This document shows, piece after piece, positions 1 to 12,500 of a stretch of DNA of 64,000 nucleotides; position 1 is the stretch's first letter; each line of letters begins with the position of its first letter. Origin of the DNA: Stercorarius parasiticus. Lineage: Eukaryota > Chordata > Aves > Charadriiformes > Stercorariidae. The DNA lies in assembly GCA_013396915.1 (NCBI GenBank), contig VWZL01000192.1:434001-498000 (forward strand), in the 5' to 3' direction. The notes below the pieces were generated by a model. The model did not search any database and was not told where the DNA came from. It worked only from the letters and a program-made list of their open reading frames with translations. Both the position numbers and the translations under genes were made by a program.

Positions 1-1601
1 AGACTGATGCAAATTTCCACATTATTGGAGCAAATGAGAATAATTCTACTGAGCTCGGTAGTTTGACTTCAGCAGGTACCTTGTCAGAAGAGTCCAATAG
101 GCAGAATACAAGCAACAACAATAGAAAGTTCATAAGCTAATTGAATATGTATTTCATAGAAAAAAAACCCACACCTAACATTCTTTCCAGGAAACATACA
201 TAAGAATAATGATCTAGATATTAACTTATGAAATGTTGCCTACAGTCAGTTACTGTTGCGTGTCTTTCTACTGTAGACAAAACGAATTGGAGGCTTTGAC
301 TTAATATAATGAAAATCTTCTGTATTTTCCTCAGTTGAGAAGCTTCATTGAGTCTTTATATTAATGTTCCATTATTATATGAGATGGGAGAGAAATCTAC
401 CTGCTTTTCTGTGCCAAGTCCTTTATCAGACGTGAACATGTATTTCTGCAGTTGTGTGAAACAGAGAATTGCAGATGTTCAGAGCCTGTTTCCAGAAGTC
501 ACCCTTTTCTTGAGGTCCCCAACACCAATTTCTGTCATATCTAGCAACGGCTATTTTAGTGCTAGCAGGGAGAAGTTAGAAGGTATCAGAGTGATAATGT
601 GTTGTTTCGGCTTTTGCAGTTTTTTAAGTGTGTGTGAAAAAAACAGCTAAACAAAAATGGTTCTGCTTAAATTTCCATCACCGCAGAGTCATGCTCTGAG
701 GATTTTGAAGACAATAAGAAGTAGGAGATGAATAAAAATATGGTAAATTAAATCTCATTCATACCTGGCAAAATCTGTCTGGTCTTATTCATGTTTAAGA
801 AATATTACTGGCTCCTCCCTAGATAGAGCAATGTACCATTTCCTCTTCAGAAAAAAAACAACAAACAAACACCCCTAAATATTTTCAAACTACAGGCTAT
901 ACAGTAAACTTCTTTATCTCGGACTTGAAGCACAGGGTGGACGACAACTGTTTTTCTTTGTGGAGCTGTCTGCATAAATGACATTAAAAGTATTTCTCAT
1001 GCTACCTCAGTTTCAGCTACCTTACCACTTTGCTGATCTATACGCACATTAATGGAAACAACCAACTTCATCTATATACCTTGTATTTGTTATCTTTTTG
1101 TATAGTTCAGAACTAATAGCTGATGGGACACTTAATTAATAAATACTGGTGTGGAAGAAGTTGCTCATGCTAAAGTCATTCTCACAACCAGTTTGTCAAG
1201 ATGGTATAATTTTTTGTAATGTGATTTGAAAATTGATAGAAAAACTGCTTTTATGTGAAGGATATGTTTTCTGTCCTCCCACAAACAGGCACTTGTTTTA
1301 GGCCCCTGTGTGGCCTTCAAAACATCTGATTTGGTTTGCCAAACTGGAAATGATGAGGAGTCAGGAACTACTTTACAAGATCAACCTTCAAGGAAGTGTT
1401 GGACACCCTGCTTTTATCAGCTGTGGTAGAAATACCAATACCAATTGTGTACCAAAGGGTTAGGTACTTCTAAGCAATTTAAAAACAGATGTTGAAGGGC
1501 TCTCATGGGATGTTTTGGTATTTTATACTGGGATTTTCAAAGTGTCCTGCGAAATTCAGCATCCAAATAACACACAATATCAATACAAAGCCTGGAAATA
1601 T
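1..1601. other. No gene seen; unique AT-rich DNA
   Basis: Stops are dense in all frames. The longest open frame here (348-650, +, 100 codons) has no recognisable motif, no codon bias that I can see and no splice context. An A/C-rich low-complexity patch lies at 851-872. I see no repeat family that I recognise. Confidence 0.6.
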
Positions 1602-1606
1602 TTCCC
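1602..1606. repeat. Target-site duplication, left copy (TTCCC)
   Basis: TTCCC directly precedes the TG that opens the solo LTR, and the same five bases follow its closing CA at 2693-2697. A 5-bp duplication fits the ERVL class (ERVK usually gives 6 bp, ERV1 4 bp). This independently supports the LTR boundaries chosen. Confidence 0.75.
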
Positions 1607-1751
1607 TGTATTTGGTTTACGTGGCAAGGTTTTAGTAGCAGAGGGCGCTGCAGGTGTGGTTTCTGTGAGATGACACCAGAAGTTGCTCCTGTGTTGGACA
1701 AAGTCAGTTCCAACTGTCTCCAGGACAAACCCACTGCTGGCCAAAGCTGAG

Positions 1752-1756
1752 CCAAT
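1752..1756 (+). promoter_or_regulatory. CCAAT box of the ERVL-like LTR
   Basis: CCAAT in the context GAGCCAATCAGC, about 30 bp upstream of a degenerate TATA (CATACTTAAG, 1786-1795). The spacing and order are those of a retroviral U3 promoter. The TATA copy is poor, so present activity is doubtful. Confidence 0.45.
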
Positions 1757-1904
1757 CAGCAATGTTGGTAGCACCTCTGTGACAACATACTTAAGAAAGG
1801 CTAAAAAAGCTGTGGAACAGCAGTTGGGGGAGAGGTGTGAGAATATGTGAGCCACAACCCTGCAGACACCAAGGTCAGTGAAGAAGGAGGGGAAGGAGGT
1901 GCTC

Positions 1905-2303
1905 CAAGTGGTGGAGCAGATTCTGCTGCAGTCTGTGGTGAAGAACATGGTAACATGTGTTGTCCCCTTGCATCAAGGAGGACCATGGTGGAGCAGACAT
2001 TCACCCTGCAGCCTGTGGAGGACACCACACCAGAGCAGGTGTGCCCTGAAGGAAGCTGCAGCCTGTGGAGATCCCATGCTGGAGCAGGCTCCTGACAGGA
2101 ACAGAAGCCCGTGTAGAGGAGCCCATGCAGGAGCAAGTTTTCTGTCAAGATCTGCAACCCTGTGGGGGACATAGGAAAGGATCCATGGAAAGGACCCATG
2201 CTGGAGCAGTTTGTGAAGAACTGCAGCCTGTGGAAGGACCCACACTGGATAACTTCGTAAAGGACTGTATCTCATAAGACGGACCCCACACTGAAGCAGG
2301 GGA
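1905..2303 (+). repeat. Degenerate tandem repeat of about 40-50 bp inside the LTR
   Basis: The word GAGCAG (or GAAGCAG) recurs near 1914, 1991, 2033, 2082, 2131, 2203 and 2292. Most units also carry CTGCAGCCTGTGG or a variant, giving about eight degenerate units. Unit spacing is irregular, from about 40 to 75 bp. The array belongs to the LTR itself, since I recall the same organisation in related avian LTRs. It explains the unusual GC content and the crowd of overlapping open frames here. Confidence 0.7.
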
Positions 2304-2502
2304 AGATCATGAGGAGGAATGTGCAGCAGAGATGAAGCATTACAAACTGACCGCAAGTCCCCTTCTCCACCCACCTGCGCTGGTCAGGAGAAGAAAATAG
2401 AAGAGTTCGGAGTGAAGCTGAGCCTGGGAAGAAGGGAGGGATGGGGGGAAGGTATTTTTAGGTTCGTTCGTATTTCTTATTATCCTACTCTGTTTAATGG
2501 AC

Positions 2503-2508
2503 AATAAA
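2503..2508 (+). terminator. Polyadenylation signal of the ERVL-like LTR
   Basis: AATAAA in the context GGACAATAAATTAAATT, about 190 bp before the LTR end. This is the expected place for the R-region polyadenylation signal of this LTR type. Confidence 0.6.
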
Positions 2509-2692
2509 TTAAATTATTTTCCCTAAGCCGAGTCTGTTTTGCGTGTGACAGTAATTGCTGAGTGATCTCCCTGTCCTTATCTTGACCCATGAGCCTTTTG
2601 TTGCATTTTCTTCCCCTGTCCTGTTGATGGAGGGGCAGTGATAGAGCGACTTGGTGGGCACCTGGTGGTCAGTCAAGGTCAAACCCACCACA

Positions 2693-2697
2693 TTCCC
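2693..2697. repeat. Target-site duplication, right copy (TTCCC)
   Basis: Identical to 1602-1606, directly after the closing CA of the LTR. Confidence 0.75.
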
Positions 2698-4656
2698 TCA
2701 GAATTCAATGAAATCCCATTCTTAACCTTGCATGTCTCCCACATATCTCCAGCCACTTAACTGGTTGAGCCAAGCTAGACCCTACTTGCCCTGGGAGGCC
2801 ATACAGCTGCTGAGAGACAGAGGTGCGATTTTCTCCAGGCTGTGATCCAGCCTGCCCAGGACCTCTCTCCAGCAGCTGTACAAGGAATGCAAGATGACTG
2901 TGCTCCCACTTCAGGTGACTCATGTAATTGCCTAGAGTCAGTGAAGTGAAACCGAACCTCAATGCTTTCATTTGCACCCCTTGACCTTCCACAGGACACG
3001 ATATTAGGTGCACGTCCCACAGAAGACACCAGCTGCCTCATCCCCATCAAAGACAGGGGGTCCTATGGCTGTCGTCAACCTTATGATTTAAGTTGCAGGA
3101 GTTAGCAGGATATCGCTATGCATTTTATTCCATCCATGTATTTTATGCTGTTCTTGCATTAGCTACTGTCTTCAAAGGTGAGTGGGCAACCCTTGCCCTG
3201 CCTCAAATACACATTTTCTGGTCACTTGTCTGCATGCCACTGCAGTATTTAATTACACATTCATCTACTGTATCTCAAATGGAATACAATACCCAGCATC
3301 ACCAGAAGGAAAGCATAGCTCATCCAAATATTACTATTCATCTACTCAACCAAAAACTGCAGTGCTTAGGTTTGTCTGGTGTTTCTGCCACCAACACAAT
3401 GAAGATGCTGCATTAACATGCTGTCACTAAAACATAAGGCATCTGATATTAATAGGAATATAATTCATAATCCTAAAACCTGTTCAAGTCTTAATATAAT
3501 TAAACCATTAAATCTATCTCTGTCTTTCTCTCTCTTTCAGGAGGTACTAAAATGCATACCCACCACTGTGAATGTGTTAAGTAAAGGAAAAAAAAATAAA
3601 AATTAAATATATATTTTCGAAGCCCCAAAGAAGCCATTTAATGCTGCAAAAGAGAGAATAAATTGCTGATCTTTTTTTTTCTTTCTTTCTTTTTTTTTTT
3701 TACAAATGGCTGGGAGTGTTATAATGTATTTGATTTTTTTTTTTTCCAGAGGTAATCTTAGATGTGGAGTGAATGAACTGAAGTCTGTTATCAATCCATA
3801 ACATCTGCTGCAGTGTCAAGTGATGAAATGGGTGACTCCAGAGCCCAAGACAGCTGGGATGGCTTTCTTAATGCAGTAGGGTATTGTGCAAACAAACAGG
3901 CACTGATACCGTCTATGGTTGTCACAATTATTCAAGCTGGTGATACATCTTCCTGTATTAGCTGCTTGAGAAGCCCTATTTCTTTTAAAAGTAAACTACT
4001 GTATAACAATCACCCATTCTGGTCTCTAACTCAGTTGAGTGCAAACATAATAAAACACTGGAAATAAAAATAAATTAAAATTTGCCACCAGAGCAATAAA
4101 GCATAAAATAAGTATATAAGAGCTTGGAAAAAAAAATCTACTCACAGTTTATAGAGCTAAGAAATAATGTATACCTTTGTAGCTGAATCTACACTGGCAA
4201 GATAATTCTGCATCTCTGTAGTGCCTCCCAGTTAATGGGAAAACTAGTGCATTGTTCAGAGAAGTTAACGATTGAGAGTTAGAAAAGAGAAAAAACAAAT
4301 ATAGATCACCAAAAGCATCCCTTTGCCATTGCAGGATAACTACTGAGATCACTTAGGGGATTTTAGAGTAAGTGCAATATTAAAGTGTTTCAAATGTAAG
4401 TAAAGAACAGGAATTTAGATTTAAGGTCCTACATATAAACCATCATCAGCCTTAATTCAACACAATATTCTCTGCTTACAGAGTATATAGGAAAAATAAT
4501 GCATAAAACTGCAAGAGACAGACGTTTTTAGAAAAGACTAAGACTCAGCAACTGGTTTTCATGAAAATCTGAAAATTATAATTTAGACTTGAATTATGTC
4601 ATTTATGGACAGAATTTAATTCAACAATCACTTTCAGTCTTCAAACCCAAGAAACA
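2698..4656. other. No gene seen; T-rich simple repeats
   Basis: The first 400 bp are somewhat GC-richer than the surroundings but match nothing I know. Open frames of 60-107 codons (such as 3093-3416, +) have no recognisable motif. T/CTTT low-complexity DNA lies at 3671-3711 and a T-run at 3733-3745. The rest is unique AT-rich sequence. Confidence 0.55.
3671..3711. repeat. Poly-T / (CTTT)n low-complexity tract
   Basis: Forty-one nearly pure pyrimidines: a T-run, then CTTT units, then another T-run. A second T-run follows at 3733-3745. It could be the antisense A-tail of something decayed, but no element body is visible next to it. Confidence 0.8.
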
Positions 4657-4849
4657 TGAGGGTGGTGAGACACTGGAACAGGTTGCCCAGAGCGGTGGTG
4701 GAAGCCCATCCCTGGAAGTTTTTAAGGCCAGGCTGGACGGGGCTCTGAGCAACCTGATCTAGCGGGAGGTGTCCCTGCCCACGGCAGGGGGGTTGGAACT
4801 AGATGATCTTTAAGGTCCCTTCCAACCCTAACAATTCTATGATTCTATG
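4657..4849 (+). mobile_element. CR1 LINE, 5'-truncated 3' end
   Basis: About 193 bp of the CR1 3' end. It starts at TGAGGGTGGTGAGACACTGG, runs through CAGGTTGCCCAGAG, CCAGGCTGGACGGGG and GGAACTAGATGATCTTTAAG, and ends in two octamer units (ATTCTATG ATTCTATG). The strong 5' truncation and the octamer tail are diagnostic of avian CR1. The copy is close to the consensus I remember, so it is fairly young compared with the LINE debris at 38.9-40.7 kb. Confidence 0.95.
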
Positions 4850-6179
4850 TGAGAGAGAAATGTATAAATATAAATGTATAAATTCAAAGCATCTTTTATA
4901 TTGTTATTATTTTTATTTTTCCAAAATGAAATGTTTCAACCTTCAAGAAAATTAAAGCTGCATTTGCTTTTGGAAATGGAACTAAAGTTGCAATATTTTA
5001 AGCAACAAGGCCACCAGAACCAAAACCAGAATTTTTCATTTGCACTAAATATTTTAATCAACCTAAATATAATATATATTAAGTATATATATTGAATAAT
5101 AAATTCCATATTGATATATGAATAATACATTTTAAAAAAATAAATAAAATGTTCACTGAGTACCAAGTGTGAGTTCAAGCCCAAAATTTTAGAATCGGAT
5201 TTTCTGACCAAACTTTATCCGCCTTCCTTCCTCCTTTCTCAGAAAAAAAAAATTAAAATCTGACCACTATGAACATGACATTTAACTCCCTCTTGTACAT
5301 GTGGGAGAGAGGGCACGCAGACCTGTGGAACTGGTTCCAGTCTCCCTGATGACGATGAGGTTGCGGTGCAGAATGTAAGTTGTAAAACTAAGGGCTAAAA
5401 ATTAAGCAAAAGATGAAAATAGCGTGCTTGCTCAGATGCTCTGCCTGATATTTGCCACCGTCTCTCTATTGCTCTGAATCAGACCTACACAGACCTTTCT
5501 GATTGATTCCCCTGGCATATCTGCAGGCATTGCAAAAAGAGATGTGTTCTAAGAAAAAGATGGGGTGGGTGGTTTTTTTCACATTAACTGAAGCTGGTGA
5601 ATCGTTTTGAGGTTGAAGATTCTCCCTTCTCTTTCCCAAGATGTGAATAGATTACTAAAATGCCAGTTTTATGTTCTCATGCGTTCCTGACTTAATAGAA
5701 GTACCTTATTTGCCTAGATGTGTAGTATTGGTTATTGTTTACCAGGAGGCTGGAAGAACCCAAAGGAAGATGAATAGATTGTGTTAGATTAATTTGGTAT
5801 GATCTGATTCTGTCAGATCTTCTTATCTGATTTCATTTTTCGAAACAATGAGTGGAGAGGGCAATTTTCCAACCTATGACCTTTCAACAAACATTTAACT
5901 GCTCCTGAAATGCCACGGTCATTACATATACATGGTGTGTGGCAATTGTCGGCAAAATTCGTCGAAGGGCTAGACTGTCTGCCAGGGGTCAGGCTGGGTG
6001 GCCCCAAAACTGCTGGTCATCGGTTTCCCCCTCCCAGGGACGGAATTTACAGTTTTGTCAGTGAGACTTGTAGGGACCATACAAAGTAAATGTTAAGGAT
6101 CATATCCAGGTCTGTTAGCACAGTTGCCCCAAAACATTTTAACATCCCCGAGTGAGCTTCAGACTGTGAATTACTTTCT
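4850..6179. other. No gene seen; AT-rich unique DNA
   Basis: A strongly AT-rich stretch (about 4860-5150) with TATA-like alternations around 5070-5095, then ordinary unique sequence. Open frames are short and show nothing recognisable. Confidence 0.55.
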
Positions 6180-6219
6180 AGGCAGTGGCAAAACCTCAAT
6201 TTTTCTTAAGCAGCGACAT

Positions 6220-6560
6220 TACACCATTGCTGAAGCAATGCATTAGGAAAAAGCAGTGAAGGAAGATGCACAGAACATGCTGGGTCAGGCAGATGAAGCT
6301 ATGGCTCCATGCTAGAGTAGCTACAGAGAAGCACGACTCCTTCAGCTCATCCATAAGAGAGAAGAAAGTTCTCCTCCAGCAATGCAGAAACAAGAAGGAT
6401 CTAGGAGATATTTTCAAGGAGGAGAAGAACAGTTCTCCTCGATGCCAGTGAAACAGAGAACTACCAGCATCAGGAGAACCTGAGGATCTTCACATGTAGT
6501 AAAGACTTCTTCCGCACTGAAGGAATAGATTTTGTGTGGACACCTGCAAATAAAATTAAT
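6220..6560 (+). other. Purine-rich block ending in AATAAA; possible noncoding exon
   Basis: This block is visibly richer in A+G on the plus strand than its flanks. It contains a 61-codon open frame (6266-6451) with no known motif and ends with AATAAA at 6549-6554, followed about 25 bp later by a T/GT-rich run. A last exon of a noncoding RNA would look like this, and so would a decayed processed copy or plain chance. I see no convincing splice acceptor and do not call a gene. Confidence 0.2.
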
Positions 6561-9500
6561 TAATACGGTTTTATTTTTCTTGTGTTCCAAATTTCAGCTG
6601 ATTGCATACCTCTCTCGCTTTCCATTCCTCATCTTCTTTGCCTTTCAAAGACCTTCAATCTTAAAAAGGCATCAGCCAAAAGTGATGGGGGGAAATTTCT
6701 AGTGTGTTGAAATGCTCAAAGTTTTATTGAAACTGCCAGCATGTAGGAGAGGCCCCATATGAGGTCTCATATTAGGGACCTCAACTAGGGAAAAGCAAGA
6801 TGGAAAATTGCTGCAGCATGTAAAACTATGAAAAACTGTGAAAATCCATTGATGATACCGATTCTGAAATTCTCTATTTATCTGTTAGGGAGACTGAGAA
6901 CTGAAACCGAGAGTGTTGCAGGTAACTTCCATCATTCACTTCATTCATTCCAACCACTTAAAAAAAGACTGAAAGCCTTAAAAACAGACCAATAACCTGC
7001 TCTTCTGAGTATGTTTCCTACTTCATTTTCAAAACTTGGCTCTCCTTATGTAAAAACAAGAGCTGAGGTAATGCAAACAGGGATGAAAATACATTATTTT
7101 GCAGTAGTTGTCCACTTCTGTTGACATGCCACAGGGACCCTCATAAGCATGCCCTCAGAGCACAGCTGCTCCCACCTTGAGAAGGTGTGCCATGGATTTA
7201 ACCTGTTTGTGGTGTGAGAGGCTGCATAAATGAAGTATCAGATTGCTTGTTCTAGCTTTCTTCTCTAGTTTAGCTGTTTTAAAAAACAAATTTAAGAGTG
7301 TCCTCAAAGGCTGTTTCCAAAAATACAAAGAAGCTGCAAAGTCTTTGCAGAATATCACTGGTTGGAAAACACCAATGATAATTACAATGGTCATTCAGTA
7401 ATTCAGGATAGGGACATAACTCACATCAATGCTGGAAGTACTCTTCAGGTTCTTAATTTCCTCATAGATGCTCTTAGGCAAAACACCTAATTTTGCTGCT
7501 GAAATTTTCTTGTCTATTACATAGAGAAATGTTGATCTATATTTTCCAAGGCTGTGTACAGGTTAATTCATACTGACCATGAGAAAAAGAAAAACATTAT
7601 TATTAGCGAGCTTTTATTGTGCTTTCATCATTCATTGCTGTGGAGACTGAATCAGATTGAGCAGATGATCAACTCGGGTAATTAGTGAAACGACTGAATA
7701 AATTTGAAGCTCATCTGTTGTGAAACCTGTATAGAGAGGGTTGGACTATCTTGCATTCTATGTTTCTTTTGTACAAGTGCAAGTGAGACACAGCGTAGGA
7801 AGGAACTGGGACAGTGAGAAACAGATCAAGATAATACAGCATGATCTTAAACTTACTCCCATTTAAGCCCCATTGCCCAGTTGCCTACTGACCCCTCTCC
7901 CATTGACTCAGAAGTTTGTCATCCATTTTTTAGTTCTAATTTCCCTTTGTCTCTCTTTAAGAAGTTGTTTGGGGATTTTTGGGTTTTTGTCGACCCCAGG
8001 AACTGAAATAAGTTTCTGGTGCTTTGTCATTTAAAAAAAAAAATAATTTGAAAAGAACATAAAAATCTTGCAATAAATTTGTCTCTGTAATGCAGGCTAA
8101 TTGATATTGGCACAGGGTGAAAGGGACTGAAATTCAAAACATGAATGATACTGATACTTTAACGGTAACCAAGTGCATACACACAGAACATTTATATTTA
8201 TTATTATGCAGATATGTGCATATACTCAGCAGTACCAGGTCAAAATAAAACTGGGTTAATACTATACAGACTGAAGAAATCTGATATCTTTATGGTGGAC
8301 AACCCTTTATAGGAGGATTGATATATCAACTAAAGTCCTGTTATTTGGGCTGCCTAGTGGAGCTGAAAATGACTTTGATATGGTATCTTGCATACATTAT
8401 CATTATGCATTTCATTTTTCCTGTCTGTTAAATAGGACTGTTTGCAGGACTAGGTAATGGTTTTTTAGTGTTTTTTTTTTCCTTAAGAAAATGTGCTTCA
8501 ACAAACAGAAACTTCTAAATAAATTTTGTGAATTTGTATTGATTTGTTTTTTCCAAACTCCCACCTCCAAAAATGGTCCTAAAAGCATCAAAGCGGGTAT
8601 CTTAGAACTTTTAAAAAAAAAAAAAATTGCTTGAATTTCATCCAACCTAAAGATAATTTTTTTTTTTTTTTAGTTTGGCCATTGACTTGAAAATGGTTAG
8701 ACTTCAGAAAATTGTTTCCCCTCAAAGATCCAAAGGGCCAAAACTGACAGAAAACGACTTGTGTTAATATCTCTGTTTTACTGGTGGATCTTCTAAGCTT
8801 CTGGGATTTTAGCTAAACCCACTTTTTTAAAATGTCACAATCCAGCATGTGAGACTAAAAGAGTGAAAATATGGTTAAGAAATGGTTAATAAAAAGGTCT
8901 TGGTATTTCTTTTCACTCTACATTTTTCCTGTCTGAAATGGTATTGACTTGACTCAAAATTCAAGTACATGGTGGGCTTGGAATTATTCATACTGGTGCA
9001 AATCTTTTGGAGACCCCAGCTATAATACAGGGCCAACTTAGCCAAGCACAATGATTGTCGTCTCTTGAAAAGCTTGATCATCAAACTGCCATTTCAGCAT
9101 CTCAGTCCTAAAATCCATGGGGAGCTCACCTTTTCCTAACTTGGGAAGAAATTTTTAAAATTTGTTTTTAAAAGAAAAATGAATACTGAGTTGCTGTTGT
9201 GCATGGCATGCCGTGCATGCCCAGAAGATCTTAAATCTTGGAGTGACACACGATTAACCACAACCCTCATATTTGTGGCAGAATCACAGGCATGTTCTCT
9301 ACCTCTCTGCCTCCCAGGGCATGTACCAGGATGCATTCTGAGAACATGACAATCAGATTAGGTTCCCCACAGAACAGGCCAACCATGGTTCTCATTTTCA
9401 CTCAAGACAGTGAAGCAATGACCTGGCACTTTCTGATTGAAATTATTCTTCTTTCTCAGGCATCTTCTTGGCTGTGTGCATTAAGTTCCTGTGAGTGCAA

Positions 9501-12500
9501 AAGATGTAACCGGGAAGTAGGATTTGTCTCAGAGTGGATATACTTGCAAACACAAATAATGTTTTCAGTTTGCCTTGGGACACACTTGTTTATCGTAGCA
9601 GAGTTACTTCCAAAGCTATTTGTTCAGTTTATCCACTTAGAGCCTTTGCATGCACTGATGTAGCTCATGCTGCTTTTGAAAGAGAAGAACTTTCCTTCAT
9701 ACCCTGTGCATGCCTGACCCTTCCTCCATGGTTTCTCCCCCGACAGAGATGCACATCACCCGTGGTTGACAGGATGGGCTTGATATTAATGGCCAAGGTT
9801 TTGGATTCACATGCCACCATGCTGCCTCTAGCATCTTCAAATTCATGGTGGCAATTTCAGACGTGCTACTAAATGCTCTTATTTAGGCAAAAATACCAAT
9901 TCAAGCAAGAATAGCGGGTGCATTGTTAGATGCTGAAATAAGGGCTTCTCTCTTGCCAAAGGATGTATAATTTGCACAGCGGATAAGAGTTTCAGAATTT
10001 GAGCTCGTTCTCAACAAAGGGTAAATCTGTTCAGAAATGAAGCTTTCCTTTTGGAGTACAGAGAAAGAGAAACTAGTTGTAAATTCAGATTAAATTTTGT
10101 GAGTGGCTTTGGCTGAAAGAAAATAAAATAAAGAGTTTGAATGTGCCACAGTATATGTTTTCGTGGTTTCTAAATGAGTTCTTTCTTTAAAAAAAATGCT
10201 AACTTGTCTTGTATTGCTATTAAAAAAGTAAATTTCCTGGCATCTCATTTCAAAGCACTGTATTTTGCTTAAAAACTGACGTATGCGAAAATTAGAAAAA
10301 ATATAGATATAAATCACCTAAAAGCAAAGTGGACTTTTTCATTTAATATCAAAAATAGCATTATGGGTCTACCTGAAATTATTTTTTTACTATTATTTTC
10401 AAAAATGGAGACTCAACACTGAACAGCTTATATCAGTTTGACTTTACCAATTCCATCCTGGCCATCAAGATGTGAAATCTATTATGGATCCAGCTTTACT
10501 TTGGGTTTCCTATGTAGCTTCCCCTTGAGAGACAGCAAGTCCTGTTTGTTCTCTCCAAACAGGAATCCAGTGCTGCCATCGCACATTCCAGGTTTTACTA
10601 ATATACGTGTCATTAGGAAGCAAGAGGTATGTACCGCAACTTTATTTGCTGCAATATAACTTGACACTCCCAGTACGGGACAAATTGTCTGTTTATACAA
10701 GGTTGCCCCTAAAAAAAAAAAAGAAAGGCATTATTAAATTATGTCCTGCATGGACATCAATATGGTGGTGTCTCAGAACAAGATCTAAACCCTATGTTTG
10801 TATGTTGAGAGAAGTAAGATAAAATCCAACCAGTCCCTCTCTTTTTGCAAAATTCTTCTGCTCCGAGGACTGCTCCTACGCCTCCCAAACCAGCTGGCAG
10901 GAGAAACAATTTGTAAATAGAAATACTTGCTCCTACTTTATAGCAGGTGCCCACTGATGTGCTGTGACATTTCAGCTGATCACGAGAGGGAGATATCATT
11001 GTCTAACCGTGTCTAATTTTAAAGCAGTCTTCCACAACAGTAAATCACCCTAATAAGAATTCAAATGTGCAGAGTACAGCTCCTCACAGTGAGAGCAGAA
11101 ACGAAACCCAAATCCTTCTCTCCCACCAGAAATATAATACTCAGTGGTCACTGGTGACCAGCATTTCTCTATTTCCTCCAGACCGTTGTTCCTTTTTTTT
11201 CACACTTCTGGAGCCTCATACTAAAACATCTTACAAAAGCCATAATCTATGAAACCTGATTCAGGAACCATCCTCAGTGCATTTCTAGTCTAGCCAACAA
11301 AATTACAGCAAAGATAGATTTGGCTGGTGGCAATGATCAAATATCTTTAAGAACTCATCTTGCACAGCACAGAATAACTTATTGCAGTTATAAGCTTCAG
11401 CTGCATTAGTATCCGGCGCTCCTGGAAAATATCTCCTTCTGTTCTATCAGACTAGCAAGCTACCAATGAAGATGAATTCTTGTTCGGGGTAGCATCCTGG
11501 ATTGAAAAAGAATGTGGTCGGAAAGCATGACATTTGTCTTCCAATCAGAAAACCAATAAACACACAACCAGGGGAGGTGGGAAGGGGAGAAATAAACGTA
11601 AACATTACTTTAAGGGATCTTCTAATGTGCAATATTTATATACAAATAGCAACTAGTGTTACATGCAGTACTCTCAGGTTTGTGAAATATATCAAAGTAC
11701 AGCAAATTGGAATGAGTCCTGAGTTTCCATTTACTTTATCTAACCAGACATATCAATTCTTTTTACTCCAGGCTGATAAAGTAGAACTGCAGCAGACAAA
11801 TGAGCTAGCGGAGCTGACATAATGTGTTGTCACAAAGAAATGCTGGATTAAAAAAAACCCCAACAACCGTGACTTTGATTGCCTCTGAGGCTCCTACTTT
11901 ACTCAACCCAAATTAGTTGTTTACTCATTCTTTAGGGAATGTTCAATTTTACTGGGAGGTGAGCAAAGAGAAAAGGAGTGTGCTTGTGAAGGGAATTTAC
12001 TTCCATTTTCTCTTTGGCTTTTAAGTGGCAAAATGGAAGGTGTGGGGGCTTGATGCTGGTCCTCTGTATCATTAATTACAAAAAGTCACCAGCTTCATCG
12101 GATCAACTGGTAAGTTTACAGGCTTCATTCCCTGAATTCAGTGGTGCCTTGCATGGTATTTAAGTAACATAAGTATAAAGGTCTGATTTGAATTATAAAA
12201 CAGAAGTATGAGAGATGTGCCAGATGAGAACTAGAAGATGACAGCTCTCGTCTTTGCTGCTGGTGGTAAGGGAGGGAGTATCTTTGACCACTGCCAGCAC
12301 GGAAGCAGGAGTATAAAACTATAATCCAATTATACAAATTATCATTGCATCTGACCTTCTCAGAAATTTTTACCTGTTCATTTCTACAAATTATTTTTTC
12401 TGAAAATGTCATATCCATTTTACTTACAGGGAGCTGAGGCCCAAAGGGTCACAGTGGAAACCTGGGGCAGGGGCAGTAGTTACAACTGCCTCTAGGACAG

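Larger units (their letters stand above)
1607..2692 (+). mobile_element. Solo LTR of an avian ERVL-like endogenous retrovirus
   Basis: This 1086-bp segment opens with TG and closes with CA and is bounded by a perfect 5-bp direct repeat (TTCCC), so it looks like a complete LTR left by LTR-LTR recombination. I recognise the avian ERVL-type LTR from several blocks: GTTTACGTGGCAAGG near 1615, GAGCCAATCAGC near 1750, the long run of GAGCAG/CTGCAGCC units from 1905 to 2303, and the 3' part with CCGAGTCTGTTTTGC (2527) and GTGGGCACCTGG (2653). Promoter-type remnants lie in order: CCAAT at 1752-1756, a degenerate TATA (CATACTTAAG, 1786-1795) and AATAAA at 2503-2508. No internal retroviral sequence lies on either side. 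Open frames inside it (for example 1801-2199 minus) are by-products of the GC-rich repeat units and are not genes. The family assignment is from memory. Confidence 0.85.

Noticed and set aside
1801..2374. Overlapping open frames of 70-133 codons on both strands
   Set aside because: They lie inside the GC-rich tandem units of the ERVL-like LTR and occur on both strands and in several frames, which is what a noncoding repeat gives.
8613..8671. A14 and T15 runs that could pair as a hairpin
   Set aside because: Homopolymer runs are common in this window and the pairing is trivial, with no conserved loop or other sign of function.
12410..12470. Short resemblance to the MIR/L2 word 'ttacagatgaggaaactgaggccc'
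   Set aside because: Only about 30 bases resemble it and the flanks do not continue the family, so it is too weak to call.
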